A stretch of DNA of 64,000 nt from Marinobacter similis (GCF_000830985.1 NZ_CP007151.1:2914001-2978000); one strand, 5' to 3'. Numbered from the stretch's first letter, positions 10,111 to 21,054 are shown. Program-made: numbers and translations. The notes: generated from the letters alone by a model not told the origin.

Positions 10111-10785
10111 ATGGGTATTACGCAAGCTTCATCGTCTCAGCCGACGCTTGGTCGTTCAATCAGGCGGGTTTCGCGTTCACTGGTGGCGAGTGTTCTGGTG
10201 GTCGCGCTGGCCGGCTGTTCATCCTCTATGACGCGGGTAGAGACCTGGGAAGGGGAGCCGGAAGAAGCAAGCCAGGCTTCTACGTTGAAAGCCCCCGGCG
10301 ACATTAAAGTTACCCAGGTAAACGACCGCAATATGAGCAGCTTCCTGATGGACGATCTGGCGCTGGACTACGCCCTATTGCCCGGTGAGAACGAAGTGGT
10401 GTTCACTCATAAGACTATCTGGGCCAAGTCCGGTGTGGTTGAGAATGGCGAATCAAAGGTGCACGTGTACCTGAGTGAACCTCAAGTTGTCCGTTTCAAC
10501 GCCAAGCAGGACGAAGTGTATCGCTTTAGTTTTCCTGAGCCGGAATCCCGCGCCGAGGCCGAGCAAATGGCGGAGACGTTCATGGCCACAGTCGTCAACG
10601 AAGACGGTCAGGCGGTAGCGACCTCTCAGGTCTGGGCGCCTGAGCCAACCTCTGACCGCACGCCTATCCCTGCAAGCCGTGCGGTCGATTCAGCCGATGA
10701 GAATGCGCTAGAGAGACTCAAGGCGGTTTGGGCAACAGCCACCGAAGACGAGAAGAAAGCTTTCCTGCGCTGGGCCTTTGAATAA
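10111..10785 (+). CDS. DUF2057 (YccT/UPF0319-like) lipoprotein
   Basis: The protein is 224 residues. A basic N-terminus and hydrophobic stretch end in a lipobox, ALAGC, with the lipidated cysteine at C36. The mature part resembles DUF2057, periplasmic proteins of unknown role: a beta-rich region with NDRNMSSFLMDD and LLPGENEVVF, then a charged C-terminal helix. An AAGGAG site sits seven bases before the ATG. It stands alone: about 266 bp without a recognisable gene lie upstream and a convergent acyltransferase downstream. The family match is probable; the function is unknown. Confidence 0.75.
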   Translation: MGITQASSSQPTLGRSIRRVSRSLVASVLVVALAGCSSSMTRVETWEGEPEEASQASTLKAPGDIKVTQVNDRNMSSFLMDDLALDYALLPGENEVVFTHKTIWAKSGVVENGESKVHVYLSEPQVVRFNAKQDEVYRFSFPEPESRAEAEQMAETFMATVVNEDGQAVATSQVWAPEPTSDRTPIPASRAVDSADENALERLKAVWATATEDEKKAFLRWAFE

Positions 10786-10832
10786 CGGCCATAGCAAGAC
10801 GCCGGCCTGCCCTTGGGTGGGTCGGTAGTCCT

Positions 10833-12362
10833 TTAGGTGCGAAATCGGTGCAGCGCTTTTTTCAAAACCCCTTCCAGCGCGGTCAGCACATCGTCAGTCA
10901 AGGTTTGGTGTGACGACGCATAGCCTTCCTCCGAGTCTTCCTCCGGTTCTAGTGAGTTCGCTGCAGTCTCGATAGCGTCCAGGCTTTCCTCAACATAGCC
11001 GGCCAGGGAGGCACCATCGGCGACCACATCGGGGCACAAGGTAAAGTTCAATGTGAGACTGCCCTGGTAGCTGACCGCGACGATCACCAGTCCCATGCTG
11101 TCGAACAGTGGTGCGGTGTTGTATTGCTGGACCAGTCTTGCGCCCTGCAGGTACAGCGGAACCTGGGGGCCCGGAACATTGGTGATCGGGAGATTGAATG
11201 CCGGCTGGTAGCGTTGCGCAATCTGCAGTTCCGAGTACAGCCGGGCAGACAATGCCAGCATGGTCGAGGGCAGTAGTTCGGTCAGTCGATCGGCGGCAAT
11301 GGCTTCCCGGTAGGGTTCCGAGGCGACCGCATTCCAGTGAATGCGGCGTATCCGCAAGGCCGGGTCCGGCTCACAGGTGGACAAATCCAGCAGCATCGCC
11401 GACATCTGGTTGCCGGTAGCCCTGCGCAGGCTGTTGGAGCGCACCGAAATGGGGGTCATGGCGATTAGCGATTTCCGGGTGTCGGCCTTGTGATCAACGC
11501 TGTACCGGCGAAGGGTTTCGGCACACAGCCCCAAAACCACATCATTGAGCGTGACGTCCCCCAGTGTGGCTTTGATCGCCTTGAGCCGCGCCAGGTCGAC
11601 ATTGGCAGAGACGATTTGCCGATTGGCCGTGATTTGCCGGTTAAACGGGCTGTGCGGCGCGGAGAACAGCGGAAAGGGCATGGGCAGCTTGCGCAATTGC
11701 TTCTGGATCAGGCCTCGTGCGGTGGCCTGGGCGGCATTGACCGCCAGGGCGGTAAATTGCACTGGTGTTCTCAGGATGTTGGCGCCGGCCTGGAGCATAA
11801 CGCGTTCTTCCGACGGCGCAGGGCGCGGTTGCCAGGGACGCGGAGCATGGATCGGACGCGGTTCTGGGGTGTATTCCAGCAGATTACTCAGGATGTCCTC
11901 GCCGCTAAACGCGTCGATGGCCGCATGGTGCAGCCGCACAATGAGGGCAAAGCCATGACTGTCGGGATCATCATCGTTCAGCCGGAAGCCGTCCACAAAG
12001 GTGATGTGCCATAGTGGTCGGTCCCGTTTCAGCGGCTCTTCCAGGATCTTCGACGCCAGAGTCTCCAAAGTATCCCTTCGGCCATGTTCCCCTAGGCTGA
12101 CGTAGGCCAGGTGGCGCTCGATGCTGAAATCGGGATCGTCAATCCAGTAGGGACGGCCCAGGCGAATGGGGATCTCCTTCAAACGCTGGCGAAAGACCGG
12201 GACCACATGCAGACGGCTTCGGAGGTAAGCGACAAAAGTGCTGAACGCCAGGGGCGTTTTCTGCTCGCTGGCGTCGAACAGATAGATGCCCCCAATGTGC
12301 ATGGGCGTGGTTTCTGATTCCAGGTACAGGAACGAGGCATCCAGTTCCGACAACTGCCGCAT
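10833..12362 (-). CDS. Wax ester synthase / acyl-CoA:diacylglycerol acyltransferase (WS/DGAT)
   Basis: WS/DGAT enzymes esterify fatty alcohols or diacylglycerol with acyl-CoA to make storage wax esters or triacylglycerol. The protein is 509 residues, starting MRQLSELDASFLYLE. It carries the catalytic HHxxxD motif as HHAAIDAF near residue 150, and the family's C-terminal NVPGPQVPLYLQGA block. AGGGAG lies eight bases before the ATG at 12362. Such genes are a hallmark of Marinobacter and other oil-degrading marine bacteria. The usual glycine after the catalytic Asp is Ala here, so substrate preference cannot be judged by eye. Confidence 0.9.
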   Translation of the reverse strand: MRQLSELDASFLYLESETTPMHIGGIYLFDASEQKTPLAFSTFVAYLRSRLHVVPVFRQRLKEIPIRLGRPYWIDDPDFSIERHLAYVSLGEHGRRDTLETLASKILEEPLKRDRPLWHITFVDGFRLNDDDPDSHGFALIVRLHHAAIDAFSGEDILSNLLEYTPEPRPIHAPRPWQPRPAPSEERVMLQAGANILRTPVQFTALAVNAAQATARGLIQKQLRKLPMPFPLFSAPHSPFNRQITANRQIVSANVDLARLKAIKATLGDVTLNDVVLGLCAETLRRYSVDHKADTRKSLIAMTPISVRSNSLRRATGNQMSAMLLDLSTCEPDPALRIRRIHWNAVASEPYREAIAADRLTELLPSTMLALSARLYSELQIAQRYQPAFNLPITNVPGPQVPLYLQGARLVQQYNTAPLFDSMGLVIVAVSYQGSLTLNFTLCPDVVADGASLAGYVEESLDAIETAANSLEPEEDSEEGYASSHQTLTDDVLTALEGVLKKALHRFRT

Positions 12363-12476
12363 CAATAAACTCCCTTGGCGCTAAAGTTCGCTCAGTATAC
12401 GCGAACAGCGGGTTTGTCCCGTTGGCTCTGCCGCCAAAAACCTGGCTCTACCACGGCCACGTTATCGTGCACCGGT

Positions 12477-13388
12477 TCAGTTGGCGAGCCATTCCTTGAT
12501 AGAAGCATCGGTGGTTAGCCGATCCCAGAACCACATCAGCGCCTTGCCCTGATCGTCCGCATGCCGGGCTACATGCAGCATGATTGGGGGCCTGGGCTCG
12601 TGCACCTCCTTGGTGATGAGGCTTCCTCGCTTGAGTTGCTCACGAATCCGGGGTAGTGGCAGCCATCCGACCCCAAGGCCGGATTCCTGGACAGCGATCT
12701 TCTGGTCGATGTTGGCAACCGTGAGTGTGCGTTGGCGCCGGAAAATGCCGGCATGACCGGGTGGGAGCGAGCGCGAGGTATCGGCTGCCACCGCCGCCGG
12801 GTATTCGGTGATATCGTCCTCAGTCAGGGCCTCGCTGGTTTTCGCCAACGGATGGTCAGGGGCGACTGCAAACACGAAGGGTATGGTGCCCAGGGCTTGG
12901 GTGGTGAAATTGCCAGCGGGTTTGCTGGATTGGTCGGCGCCGAGAATCAGGTCAACGCGGCGGTCCTGCAGGGCATCCCAGGAGCCAGCAAATACCTCTT
13001 CGACAATCTGCACATCAACCGGCACGCCCAGCGCGTAGAATTCCCGAACCGCCGGAAACAGGCACGTTGCCGGCAGCAGCGAGTTGAAGCCGATACGCAG
13101 GCGCGTTTCCCAGCCTTGAGCGACCTGTTTGGTGGTATGGGCAAGATTCTCCGCCGCCTCCAGAAGCGTGCGGCCTTCGTCGAGCAGGTAACGGCCAGCC
13201 GGTGTTAGGCTGGCACGGTGCCCGCTGCGGTCGAAAATGGCAACGTTGAGGTCTTCTTCCAGCTTTTGCACGGTGTAGCTGATGGCCGAGGGCACCCGGA
13301 ACAGTTCATTGGCGGCGCCGGCAAAACTGCCTTTGCGGTCAATGGCGTCGAGAACTTTAAGGGCGTCGATGGTGATGGCTGTGTGCAT
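12477..13388 (-). CDS. LysR-family transcriptional regulator
   Basis: This is a 303-residue LysR-type regulator with an N-terminal winged helix-turn-helix (about residues 5-62: ALKVLDAIDRKGSFAGAA, then VPSAISYTVQKLEEDL) and a C-terminal effector-binding domain. The start at 13388 (MHTAITIDALK) fits the family; longer frames upstream add an unconserved extension. It is divergent from the glutathionyl-hydroquinone reductase gene across a 149-bp gap. LysR regulators often control their divergent neighbour, so it may regulate that enzyme in response to a quinone or electrophile. That regulatory link is inference. Confidence 0.9.
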   Translation of the reverse strand: MHTAITIDALKVLDAIDRKGSFAGAANELFRVPSAISYTVQKLEEDLNVAIFDRSGHRASLTPAGRYLLDEGRTLLEAAENLAHTTKQVAQGWETRLRIGFNSLLPATCLFPAVREFYALGVPVDVQIVEEVFAGSWDALQDRRVDLILGADQSSKPAGNFTTQALGTIPFVFAVAPDHPLAKTSEALTEDDITEYPAAVAADTSRSLPPGHAGIFRRQRTLTVANIDQKIAVQESGLGVGWLPLPRIREQLKRGSLITKEVHEPRPPIMLHVARHADDQGKALMWFWDRLTTDASIKEWLAN

Positions 13389-13537
13389 GTTCGAAATATC
13401 TGAAGTTGTTGGCCAGAAATGCTTGTTTGAGAGGGTAGCAGGGTACTCGTTATTCTTCCCGTTAAATGTGGATGACCCCGTTGGCAATAAATTGTAGACG
13501 GACGGTCACGATCAGAAATTTTAACGGGAGTGTATAG

Positions 13538-14523
13538 ATGGGTCTTCTTGTGGACGGCAAATGGCACGACAGGTGGTACGACACCGATAAGACTGGAGGC
13601 AAATTCGAGCGGGAAGCCGCGCGCTTCCGTAACTGGGTCACTGCAGACGGAGCACCGGGGCCTCAGGGTGAGGGTGGCTTTCAGGCCGAGTCCGGTCGTT
13701 ACCATCTGTATGTCTCCATGGCCTGTCCCTGGGCGCACCGGACCCTGATTTTTCGCAAGCTCAAGGGGCTGGAGCCGCACATTGCCGTGTCTGTCGTCCA
13801 TCCTGATATGGTGGAGAACGGTTGGGAGTTCCGACCCGATGATGAGAAGCACCGGGATCACCTGTACAACAGTCAGTTTATGCATCAGCTCTACACCCGG
13901 GCTGCACCCACCTATTCTGGCCGGGTGACGGTGCCGGTGCTTTGGGATACCCACCAGCAGACCATTGTCAGTAATGAGTCGGCGGACATCATCAGAATGC
14001 TGAATTCTGCTTTCGACGGCTGGATGGGGTCAAAGCGGAGCTGGATTTTTACCCGGCTGAGCTTCATTCAGACATTGAAGCCGTCAATGAGCGGGTTTAT
14101 CACACCGTTAATAATGGGGTGTACAAGGCAGGCTTTGCGACGGCGCAGGATAAATACGAAGAGGCTTATGCTGATCTGTTCCAGTCGCTGGATTGGCTGG
14201 AGGACCGGTTGTCGACCCAGCGCTATCTGGTAGGTCATCAACTGACTGAGGCCGACTGGCGTTTGTTCACGACCTTGATCCGGTTTGACACGGTTTACTT
14301 CAGTCACTTCAAATGCAATCGCCAGCGGATTGCCGATTTCCCGGCCTTGTCAGCTTACGTGCGGGATCTGTATCAGGTGCCCGGTGTGGCTGAGACCGTG
14401 GATCTGGAGCAGATTAAGCGTCATTACTACGTTAGCCAGTGCACCATTAACCCGACTCAGGTAGTTCCGGTCGGGCCCCAGGTTGAGCTGGACGCTCCCC
14501 ATGGCCGGGAAGCGCTTAGCTAA
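13538..14523 (+). CDS. Glutathionyl-hydroquinone reductase (Xi-class GST, YqjG/Ecm4 type; one apparent frameshift)
   Basis: These enzymes use glutathione to reduce glutathionyl-hydroquinones, protecting against quinones. The catalytic cysteine is C63 in SMACPWAHR, the CPWA signature that separates this class from other GSTs. The frame breaks near 14021. Adding one G there restores DGWDGVKAELDFYP and joins the thioredoxin-like N-domain to the helical C-domain (LTEADWRLFTTLIRFD), giving about 328 residues, normal for the family. GGGAG precedes the ATG. The 3' end overlaps the convergent ispB gene by eight bases. Confidence 0.9.
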
Positions 14524-15484
14524 CCCGGGCCACGGCTACTTCAGTAAGTAGGGTGAGTGCGGTCTTGTGGCTGGAGTCGGCAAGTCCGGACAGGCATTCG
14601 GCGGCCTGCGCTGCTTCAGCCCGGGCTCGCGCCATAGTGTATTCCAGGGCGCCAGAGCTCTCGACAATGGCAACAATCTGGGACAGGTCGTCCAGACCAC
14701 CTTTGCGGATGGCCTGACGGATGAGCTGTCGCTCTTCGTCACTGCCATTGGCCATGGCGTGAATCAGTGGCAGCGTGGCCTTGCCTTCTGCCAGGTCGTC
14801 GCCAACGTTCTTGCCCATGGTTTCAGCATCGCCGCGGTAATCCAAAACGTCGTCTACCAGCTGGAACGCCAGGCCCAGGTGTTTACCGTAGTCCTGAAGC
14901 GCCTTCTCCTGCTGTTGGCTGGCGCCGGCCAGCAGGGCGCCGGAGTGGGACGCGGCTTCAAACAGCATGGCGGTCTTGTTGTGAATGACCTTCATGTACT
15001 GCTCTTCGGTGAGATCCGGGTTTTTGACGTTCATTAGCTGCATCACTTCGCCCTCGGCAATGACCGCGGTGGCGTGTGAGAGTACGTTCATGATTGGCAG
15101 GCTTTCCAGCTCCACCATCATCTCGAACGCCCGTGCGTAGAGGAAATCCCCTACCAGAACGCTGGGTGCGTTGCCCCAGCGGGCATTGGCGGTGCTCCGG
15201 CCCCGGCGCATGTCCGAGGTATCGACCACGTCGTCATGGAGCAGGGTGGCGGTGTGCAGGAACTCGATCACCGCGGCCAGTTTCAGGTGATTACTGCCGC
15301 TGTAGCCGGCGGCCTGGCTGGAAAGCAGCACCAGCAGGGGCCGCAGGCGCTTGCCTCCGCTCTCAATAATGTATTGGGCAATCTTTTCCACCAAGGGAAC
15401 GTCTGATGACAGCCGCTGGATGATCAGGTCGTTGACGCGGCTGAAGTCGTCGGCCACGGTGTCGTAAATGCGCTGGGCTGTCAT
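14516..15484 (-). CDS. ispB: Octaprenyl/polyprenyl diphosphate synthase
   Basis: IspB extends farnesyl diphosphate with isopentenyl units to make the ubiquinone side chain. The 322-residue protein has both aspartate-rich motifs, LLHDDVVDTSDMRRG (first) and QLVDDVLDY (second), plus GGKRLRPLL near residue 44. The frame is intact. It is transcribed away from rplU, the classic ispB/rplU-rpmA-obgE divergent arrangement. The side-chain length cannot be read from the sequence by eye. Confidence 0.96.
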   Translation of the reverse strand: MTAQRIYDTVADDFSRVNDLIIQRLSSDVPLVEKIAQYIIESGGKRLRPLLVLLSSQAAGYSGSNHLKLAAVIEFLHTATLLHDDVVDTSDMRRGRSTANARWGNAPSVLVGDFLYARAFEMMVELESLPIMNVLSHATAVIAEGEVMQLMNVKNPDLTEEQYMKVIHNKTAMLFEAASHSGALLAGASQQQEKALQDYGKHLGLAFQLVDDVLDYRGDAETMGKNVGDDLAEGKATLPLIHAMANGSDEERQLIRQAIRKGGLDDLSQIVAIVESSGALEYTMARARAEAAQAAECLSGLADSSHKTALTLLTEVAVARVS

Positions 15485-15600
15485 GCGGCTTGTTGATCCC
15501 TTGTTTCTATTGGATGGCTACTGTTTGATGAAAGCGGCCAGTGATATTTCGGGCAGGTCGCGGCAATGCTAGGTATTGCTGCCTACAGTGTCAACTTGGC

Positions 15601-15629
15601 TTGTATTGCGCGGCACCTTTTCGTACAAT
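15601..15629 (+). promoter_or_regulatory. Probable sigma-70 promoter for rplU-rpmA
   Basis: A TTGTAT -35 hexamer (15601-15606) and a TACAAT -10 hexamer (15624-15629) are separated by exactly 17 bases. They lie about 110 bases upstream of rplU in the gap divergent from ispB. The leader in between may carry ribosomal regulation, but I see no named motif. Confidence 0.65.
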
Positions 15630-15738
15630 CACGCGCCCAACTCATCCCAACCTGCGCTCCCTGCTATAGGGTTGCCAAAGAGCTTCCCTTAGAACCAGGT
15701 GGATAAGAGCAGGGATGGGTCAATCGCGGAGAAGGTTA

Positions 15739-16050
15739 ATGTACGCAGTTATTGTTAGCGGTGGTAAACAGCACCGTGTAAAAGAAGGCGAAACACTGAA
15801 GCTGGAAAAGCTGGAAGTTGAAACTGGTGGCAACGTTGAGTTCGATCGCGTTCTGCTGGTTTCCGACGGCGACAAGGTTCAGGTAGGTGCGCCGGTTGTA
15901 GATGGCGCCAAAGTGACTGCGGAAGTGGTCAGCCACGGTCGTCACGACAAGGTTCAGATCATCAAGTTCCGTCGTCGGAAGCATTCCATGAAGCGTCAGG
16001 GCCACCGTCAGTGGTTTACTGAAGTCAAGATCACGGGTATCAAGGGCTGA
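15739..16050 (+). CDS. rplU: 50S ribosomal protein L21
   Basis: L21 is a large-subunit protein that binds 23S rRNA. The 103-residue protein starts [18 protein letters not shown], the family's conserved N-terminus. That and the GGAGAAGG ribosome site set the start at 15739 rather than the in-frame ATG at 15715. The C-terminal [16 protein letters not shown] patch is the rRNA-binding signature. It is followed after 36 bases by rpmA. Confidence 0.98.
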   Translation: MYAVIVSGGKQHRVKEGETLKLEKLEVETGGNVEFDRVLLVSDGDKVQVGAPVVDGAKVTAEVVSHGRHDKVQIIKFRRRKHSMKRQGHRQWFTEVKITGIKG

Positions 16051-16086
16051 GGCTCTCGAATTACCCCTTAGAGAAGGAGGCTGGTA

Positions 16087-16347
16087 ATGGCTCACAAAAA
16101 AGCAGCAGGTAGTACCCGTAACGGTCGCGATTCCGAGTCGAAACGACTTGGTGTGAAGCGTTATGGCGGCGAAAATGTATCTGCAGGCAGCATCATCGTT
16201 CGTCAGCGCGGAACCCGTTTCCACGCTGGTAACAATGTAGGCATTGGCAAGGACCACACCCTATTCGCGAAAGCGGAAGGTCAGGTGAAGTTCGAGGTCA
16301 AAGGCCCGCAGAGCCGTAAGTTCGTGAGCATCGTTCCTGCTGCGTAA
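16087..16347 (+). CDS. rpmA: 50S ribosomal protein L27
   Basis: L27 reaches into the peptidyl transferase centre through its N-terminal tail. The 86-residue protein begins [16 protein letters not shown] and contains [11 protein letters not shown] and [15 protein letters not shown], all diagnostic. A strong GAGAAGGAGG site precedes the ATG. No N-terminal cleavage extension of the Firmicute type is present. It is followed by an inverted repeat and a strong terminator, so obgE is likely partly uncoupled. Confidence 0.98.
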   Translation: MAHKKAAGSTRNGRDSESKRLGVKRYGGENVSAGSIIVRQRGTRFHAGNNVGIGKDHTLFAKAEGQVKFEVKGPQSRKFVSIVPAA

Positions 16348-16384
16348 GCAGCGGCGATCCGGTTCTGTCGAACCTTAGGTGGCC

Positions 16385-16404
16385 CTGATATCATCAGATA
16401 TCAG
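16385..16404. repeat. Perfect inverted repeat in the rpmA-obgE gap
   Basis: CTGATATC (16385-16392) and GATATCAG (16397-16404) form a perfect 8-bp dyad around ATCA, ahead of the rpmA terminator. It could be an mRNA hairpin or a protein site. No known operator comes to mind. Confidence 0.6.
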
Positions 16405-16414
16405 AGTTGCCAGG

Positions 16415-17679
<1,265 letters not shown>

Positions 17680-17700
17680 ACGAAGAGAGTCGCACGGATC

Positions 17701-18823
17701 ATGAGTGAGCGCACCCATCTGCGTCGGGCCAAGCGCCTGGTCATCAAAATCGGCAGTGCCTGCTGACCAACGACGGTAAAGGCCTGGATGTGGCCTCGTT
17801 GGGCCTGTGGGTCGATCAGATTGCCGGTTTGATTGAAGAGGGTGTGGAAGTCGTGATCGTGTCCTCCGGTTCCGTGGCCGAGGGCATGAGCCGGCTGGGT
17901 TGGAAAGCGCGGCCGCAGCACCTGCATGAGCTCCAGGCTGCCGCCGCGGTGGGGCAGATGGGCTGGTGCAAACCTGGGAAGCTCAGTTCCGGCGCCATGG
18001 TTTGCATGCTGCACAGATTTTGCTGACCCACGATGACCTCTCGGATCGCAAGCGCTACCTGAACGGTCGCGGCACCTTGCGAGCGCTTCTGGACCTTGGC
18101 GTGGTGCCAATCGTGAATGAAAACGACACGGTGGTCACCGACGAGATCCGGTTTGGCGACAACGATACCCTCGGTGCCCTGGTTGCCAACCTGATTGAGG
18201 CCGACGGCCTGATTATCCTGACCGATCAGCTAGGCTTGTTCGATAAAGACCCGCGCAAGCACGCTGATGCCTCGCTGGTAGCCGAGAGCAAGGCCGGTGA
18301 TCCGGCGCTTGATGCCATGGCTGGCGGTGGCGCCGGTGCGCTCGGGCGCGGTGGTATGCTGACAAAGGTTCGTGCTGCCCGACTGGCGGCCCGCTCCGGT
18401 GCCTTTACGGTTATCGTTGGTGGGCGGATCGAAGGTGTGATTACCCGTCTGCGTCAGGGGGACGTGGTAGGCACGCTGCTGCTGCCAGAGCAGGGAAGGG
18501 TCGCTGCGCGCAAGCAGTGGCTGGCGAGTCATCTGCAAACTCGCGGCAAGCTGAGTCTGGACGATGGTGCGGTCAAGGTTGTCTGTCTGGGTGGTCGAAG
18601 TCTGCTGCCGGTTGGGGTCAGGGAGGTTGTTGGTCAGTTTCGTCGGGGCGAGATGGTGTCTTGCGTCGATTCGTCGGGCAAAGAGGTTGCCCGTGGCCTG
18701 GTCAATTACGATGCGGATGAGGCCAGGGCGATCGCCGGGCGCTCCAGTGATCGGATTGCCGAGGTGTTGGGGTATGTTTCAGGTGACGAGATGATTCATC
18801 GGGATAATCTGGTTCTCGTGTAG
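17701..18823 (+). CDS. proB: Glutamate 5-kinase (two apparent frameshifts)
   Basis: ProB phosphorylates glutamate in the first step of proline synthesis. The amino-acid kinase domain runs [51 protein letters not shown]; a PUA domain follows at the C-terminus ([12 protein letters not shown]). The frame breaks after KIGSA (near 17760) and after GQMG (near 17961). Adding one C and one G restores GSALLTNDG and [10 protein letters not shown] and gives a 374-residue protein, the normal length. Both breaks are probably consensus errors. Its stop codon lies beside a 15-bp tandem repeat. Confidence 0.9.
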
Positions 18824-18830
18824 ATCCGAA

Positions 18831-18890
18831 GTGTAGATATAAAAAGTGTAGATATAAAAAGTGTAGATATAAAAAGTGCAGACACAAAAA
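18831..18890. repeat. Four tandem copies of a 15-bp repeat
   Basis: Three identical copies of GTGTAGATATAAAAA (18831-18845, 18846-18860, 18861-18875) and one variant, GTGCAGACACAAAAA (18876-18890), run directly into the convergent terminator. A degenerate 13-base relative, GTGTAGATCCGAA, spans the proB stop codon (18818-18830). This looks like a minisatellite grown from the gene end. A direct role is unknown. Confidence 0.95.
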
Positions 18891-18915
18891 AACCGGCCAG
18901 TTGGCCGGTTTTTTT
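18886..18915. terminator. Bidirectional terminator between proB and rpsT
   Basis: AACCGGCCA (18891-18899) and TGGCCGGTT (18902-18910) form a perfect stem with a two-base loop, flanked by an A run on the left and a T run on the right. It can therefore terminate both proB (plus) and rpsT (minus). Confidence 0.93.
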
Positions 18916-18935
18916 GTTTCTGAAGAGAATGCCGC

Positions 18936-19205
18936 TTACGCGCTCTTCAGAGACTTGATCTTGGCGCTCAGGCGGCTCTTATGACGAGCGACTTTGCTTT
19001 TAGCAAAGATGCCTTTGTTGACCATGCTGTCCAGAATCGGCTGGGCCTGCTTGAAAGCAGCCTGTGCTTCTTCGTAGTTGCCGGACTCAATCTTGGTCTG
19101 GATTTTTTTCATGTAAGTACGAGCCATAGAACGCAGGCTTGCGTTGTGCTTGCGGTTCTTCTCGTTCTGACGTGCGCGCTTTTTGGCTTGCGGGGTATTT
19201 GCCAC
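18936..19205 (-). CDS. rpsT: 30S ribosomal protein S20
   Basis: S20 is a helical protein of the small subunit. The 89-residue sequence begins MANTPQAKKRARQNEKNR, is very rich in Lys and Arg, and ends KSRLSAKIKSLKSA, all typical. It is a single-gene unit, diverging from murJ, with its own promoter (19298-19326) and a shared terminator. Confidence 0.98.
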   Translation of the reverse strand: MANTPQAKKRARQNEKNRKHNASLRSMARTYMKKIQTKIESGNYEEAQAAFKQAQPILDSMVNKGIFAKSKVARHKSRLSAKIKSLKSA

Positions 19206-19297
19206 CGTAAAACTCCTGAAAATCTAAAATTCGTTGCTGAATGATTCGTTACATCGCGGGCGCGCCAAAACCAGCGCGTCGAAATAAATGACGCGGA

Positions 19298-19326
19298 ACT
19301 ATGCCGCTGAAACCCTGAAATGTCAA
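19298..19326 (-). promoter_or_regulatory. Probable sigma-70 promoter for rpsT
   Basis: On the minus strand a perfect TTGACA -35 hexamer (19326-19321) is followed after exactly 17 bases by CATAGT (19303-19298) as the -10. It lies about 90 bases upstream of the rpsT start, in the gap divergent from murJ. Confidence 0.75.
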
Positions 19327-19474
19327 GACCATTGGTCATTTCATCACCCGGTCATCCCCCGGCACGAGAGGCCTGTGCTAAACTCGCGGCTCATTGGGTG
19401 AGGGTGTCCGGGCTGAGCTAGTAGTTTCCGAGACGCCTTGCCGTATCGCCGTCTAACGCCAGATCAGTACCTGC

Positions 19475-21054
19475 ATGTCATCGGAACCCGAAACCAAGAC
19501 CGAGCAAAAAAGCCTGCCAAAGGCCCCGGGACTGTTACGTTCCTCCGGGCTTGTTGGTGCCATGACCATGCTGTCCCGGGTGCTGGGCCTGGTTCGGGAC
19601 ATGGTCATAGCCCGTTATTTCGGTGCGGGCGCCGGTGCCGACGCTTTCTTTGTGGCGTTCAAGATCCCCAATTTCCTCCGCCGCCTGTTTGCTGAAGGTG
19701 CCTTTTCCCAGGCATTTGTGCCGGTGCTGTCCTCCTACCGCGAGCATCAGCCGGTGTCGGAGGTCAAGCGACTGGTTGACGCGGTGGCGGGTTCGCTGGG
19801 GCTGATTCTGTTGGCGGTCACCCTCGTGGCCATGCTGGGCGCTCCGGTGCTGACCGCGGTCTTTGCGCCCGGTTTCCTGGAGGAAGAGGTCAAGTTCGCC
19901 CTGGCCAGCGACATGCTGCGCATCACCTTTCCGTATCTGCTGCTGATCTCATTGACGGCGTTTGCCGGGGGCATACTGAACAGCTACGACCGGTTTGCCG
20001 TGCCCGCCTTTACCCCGGTTTTGCTCAATCTGGCGATGATTGGCGCCGCCATTTACCTGACGCCGCTAATGGCCGAGCCGGTTATGGCGCTGGCCTGGGG
20101 TGTGTTCATCGCCGGTGCCCTGCAGCTTTTCTTTCAGCTGCCGTTCCTGATGCGCCTGGGTCTGTTGCCGCGTCCCCGGGTTGATTACCGGCACGAGGGG
20201 GTTGGCCGTATTCTCCGTTTGATGGCGCCGGCGCTGTTCGGGGTATCGGTGAGTCAGATCAACCTGCTGCTGGATACCGTGCTGGCATCGTTTCTCCAGA
20301 CCGGCAGTGTGTCCTGGCTGTACTACTCGGACCGCCTGTCGGAGCTGCCTCTGGGCGTGTTCGGCATCGCCATTGCCACCGTCATCCTGCCCAGCCTGTC
20401 CCGTAAACACGCGGCGGAGTCCGCGGATCAGTTTGCGGCCACCCTCGACTGGGCCGTGCGTGCCGTCCTGCTGATCGGTCTGCCGGCTGCGGTAGCGCTG
20501 GCACTGTTGGCGGAGCCCCTCATTGCAACCCTGTTCCATTACGGCGAAGTGACTGATCGCGACGTGTTGATGTCGGCCCAGAGTCTGCGTGCCTATTCCG
20601 CCGGCCTGCTTGCGTTCATGCTGATCAAGGTTCTGGCGCCGGGGTTCTTTGCCCGGCAGGACACCAAAACACCGGTCAAGATCGGCGTGATCGCCATGGT
20701 TGCCAATATGGCCTTCAATCTCATGCTGGTCATCCCGCTGGCCCATGCCGGCCTTGCGCTGGCGACCTCCCTGTCGGCCTGGCTCAATGGCTATCTTCTC
20801 TGGCGCGGGTTGCGCAATCAGGGTGCCTGGCGCAGCAGCCCGGGTGGGGGCGTTTCCTGCTCCAGATTGTCAGTGCGAACCTGGCGCTCGCGGCGAGCAT
20901 TTTCTGGCTCAAGGCGCCCGTAAGCGAGTGGCTGGCGGCCGGTGGCTTCCAGCGAGCTTCTGATATGGCGGTGCTGGTGGGCGTTGGTGTTGCGGTTTAC
21001 TTCCTGGTGCTGGCGCTGACCGGGGTGAGGGTAAGACATTTCCGCCAGAGGTAA
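19475..21054 (+). CDS. murJ: Lipid II flippase MurJ (one apparent frameshift)
   Basis: MurJ moves lipid II across the inner membrane for peptidoglycan synthesis. The sequence shows about 14 hydrophobic segments, with the family N-terminus SSGLVGAMTMLSRVLGLVRDMVIARYFGAG and the GVFGIAIATVILPSLSR block. The frame breaks near 20842. Adding one G to the local G run restores SSPGWGRFLLQIVSANLAL and a C-terminus ending RVRHFRQR, for about 526 residues, normal for MurJ. The gene precedes ribF and ileS, the usual context next to rpsT. Confidence 0.92.

Noticed and set aside
18831..18890. CRISPR-like array
   Set aside because: The 15-bp units are contiguous with no spacers, and no cas genes are present.
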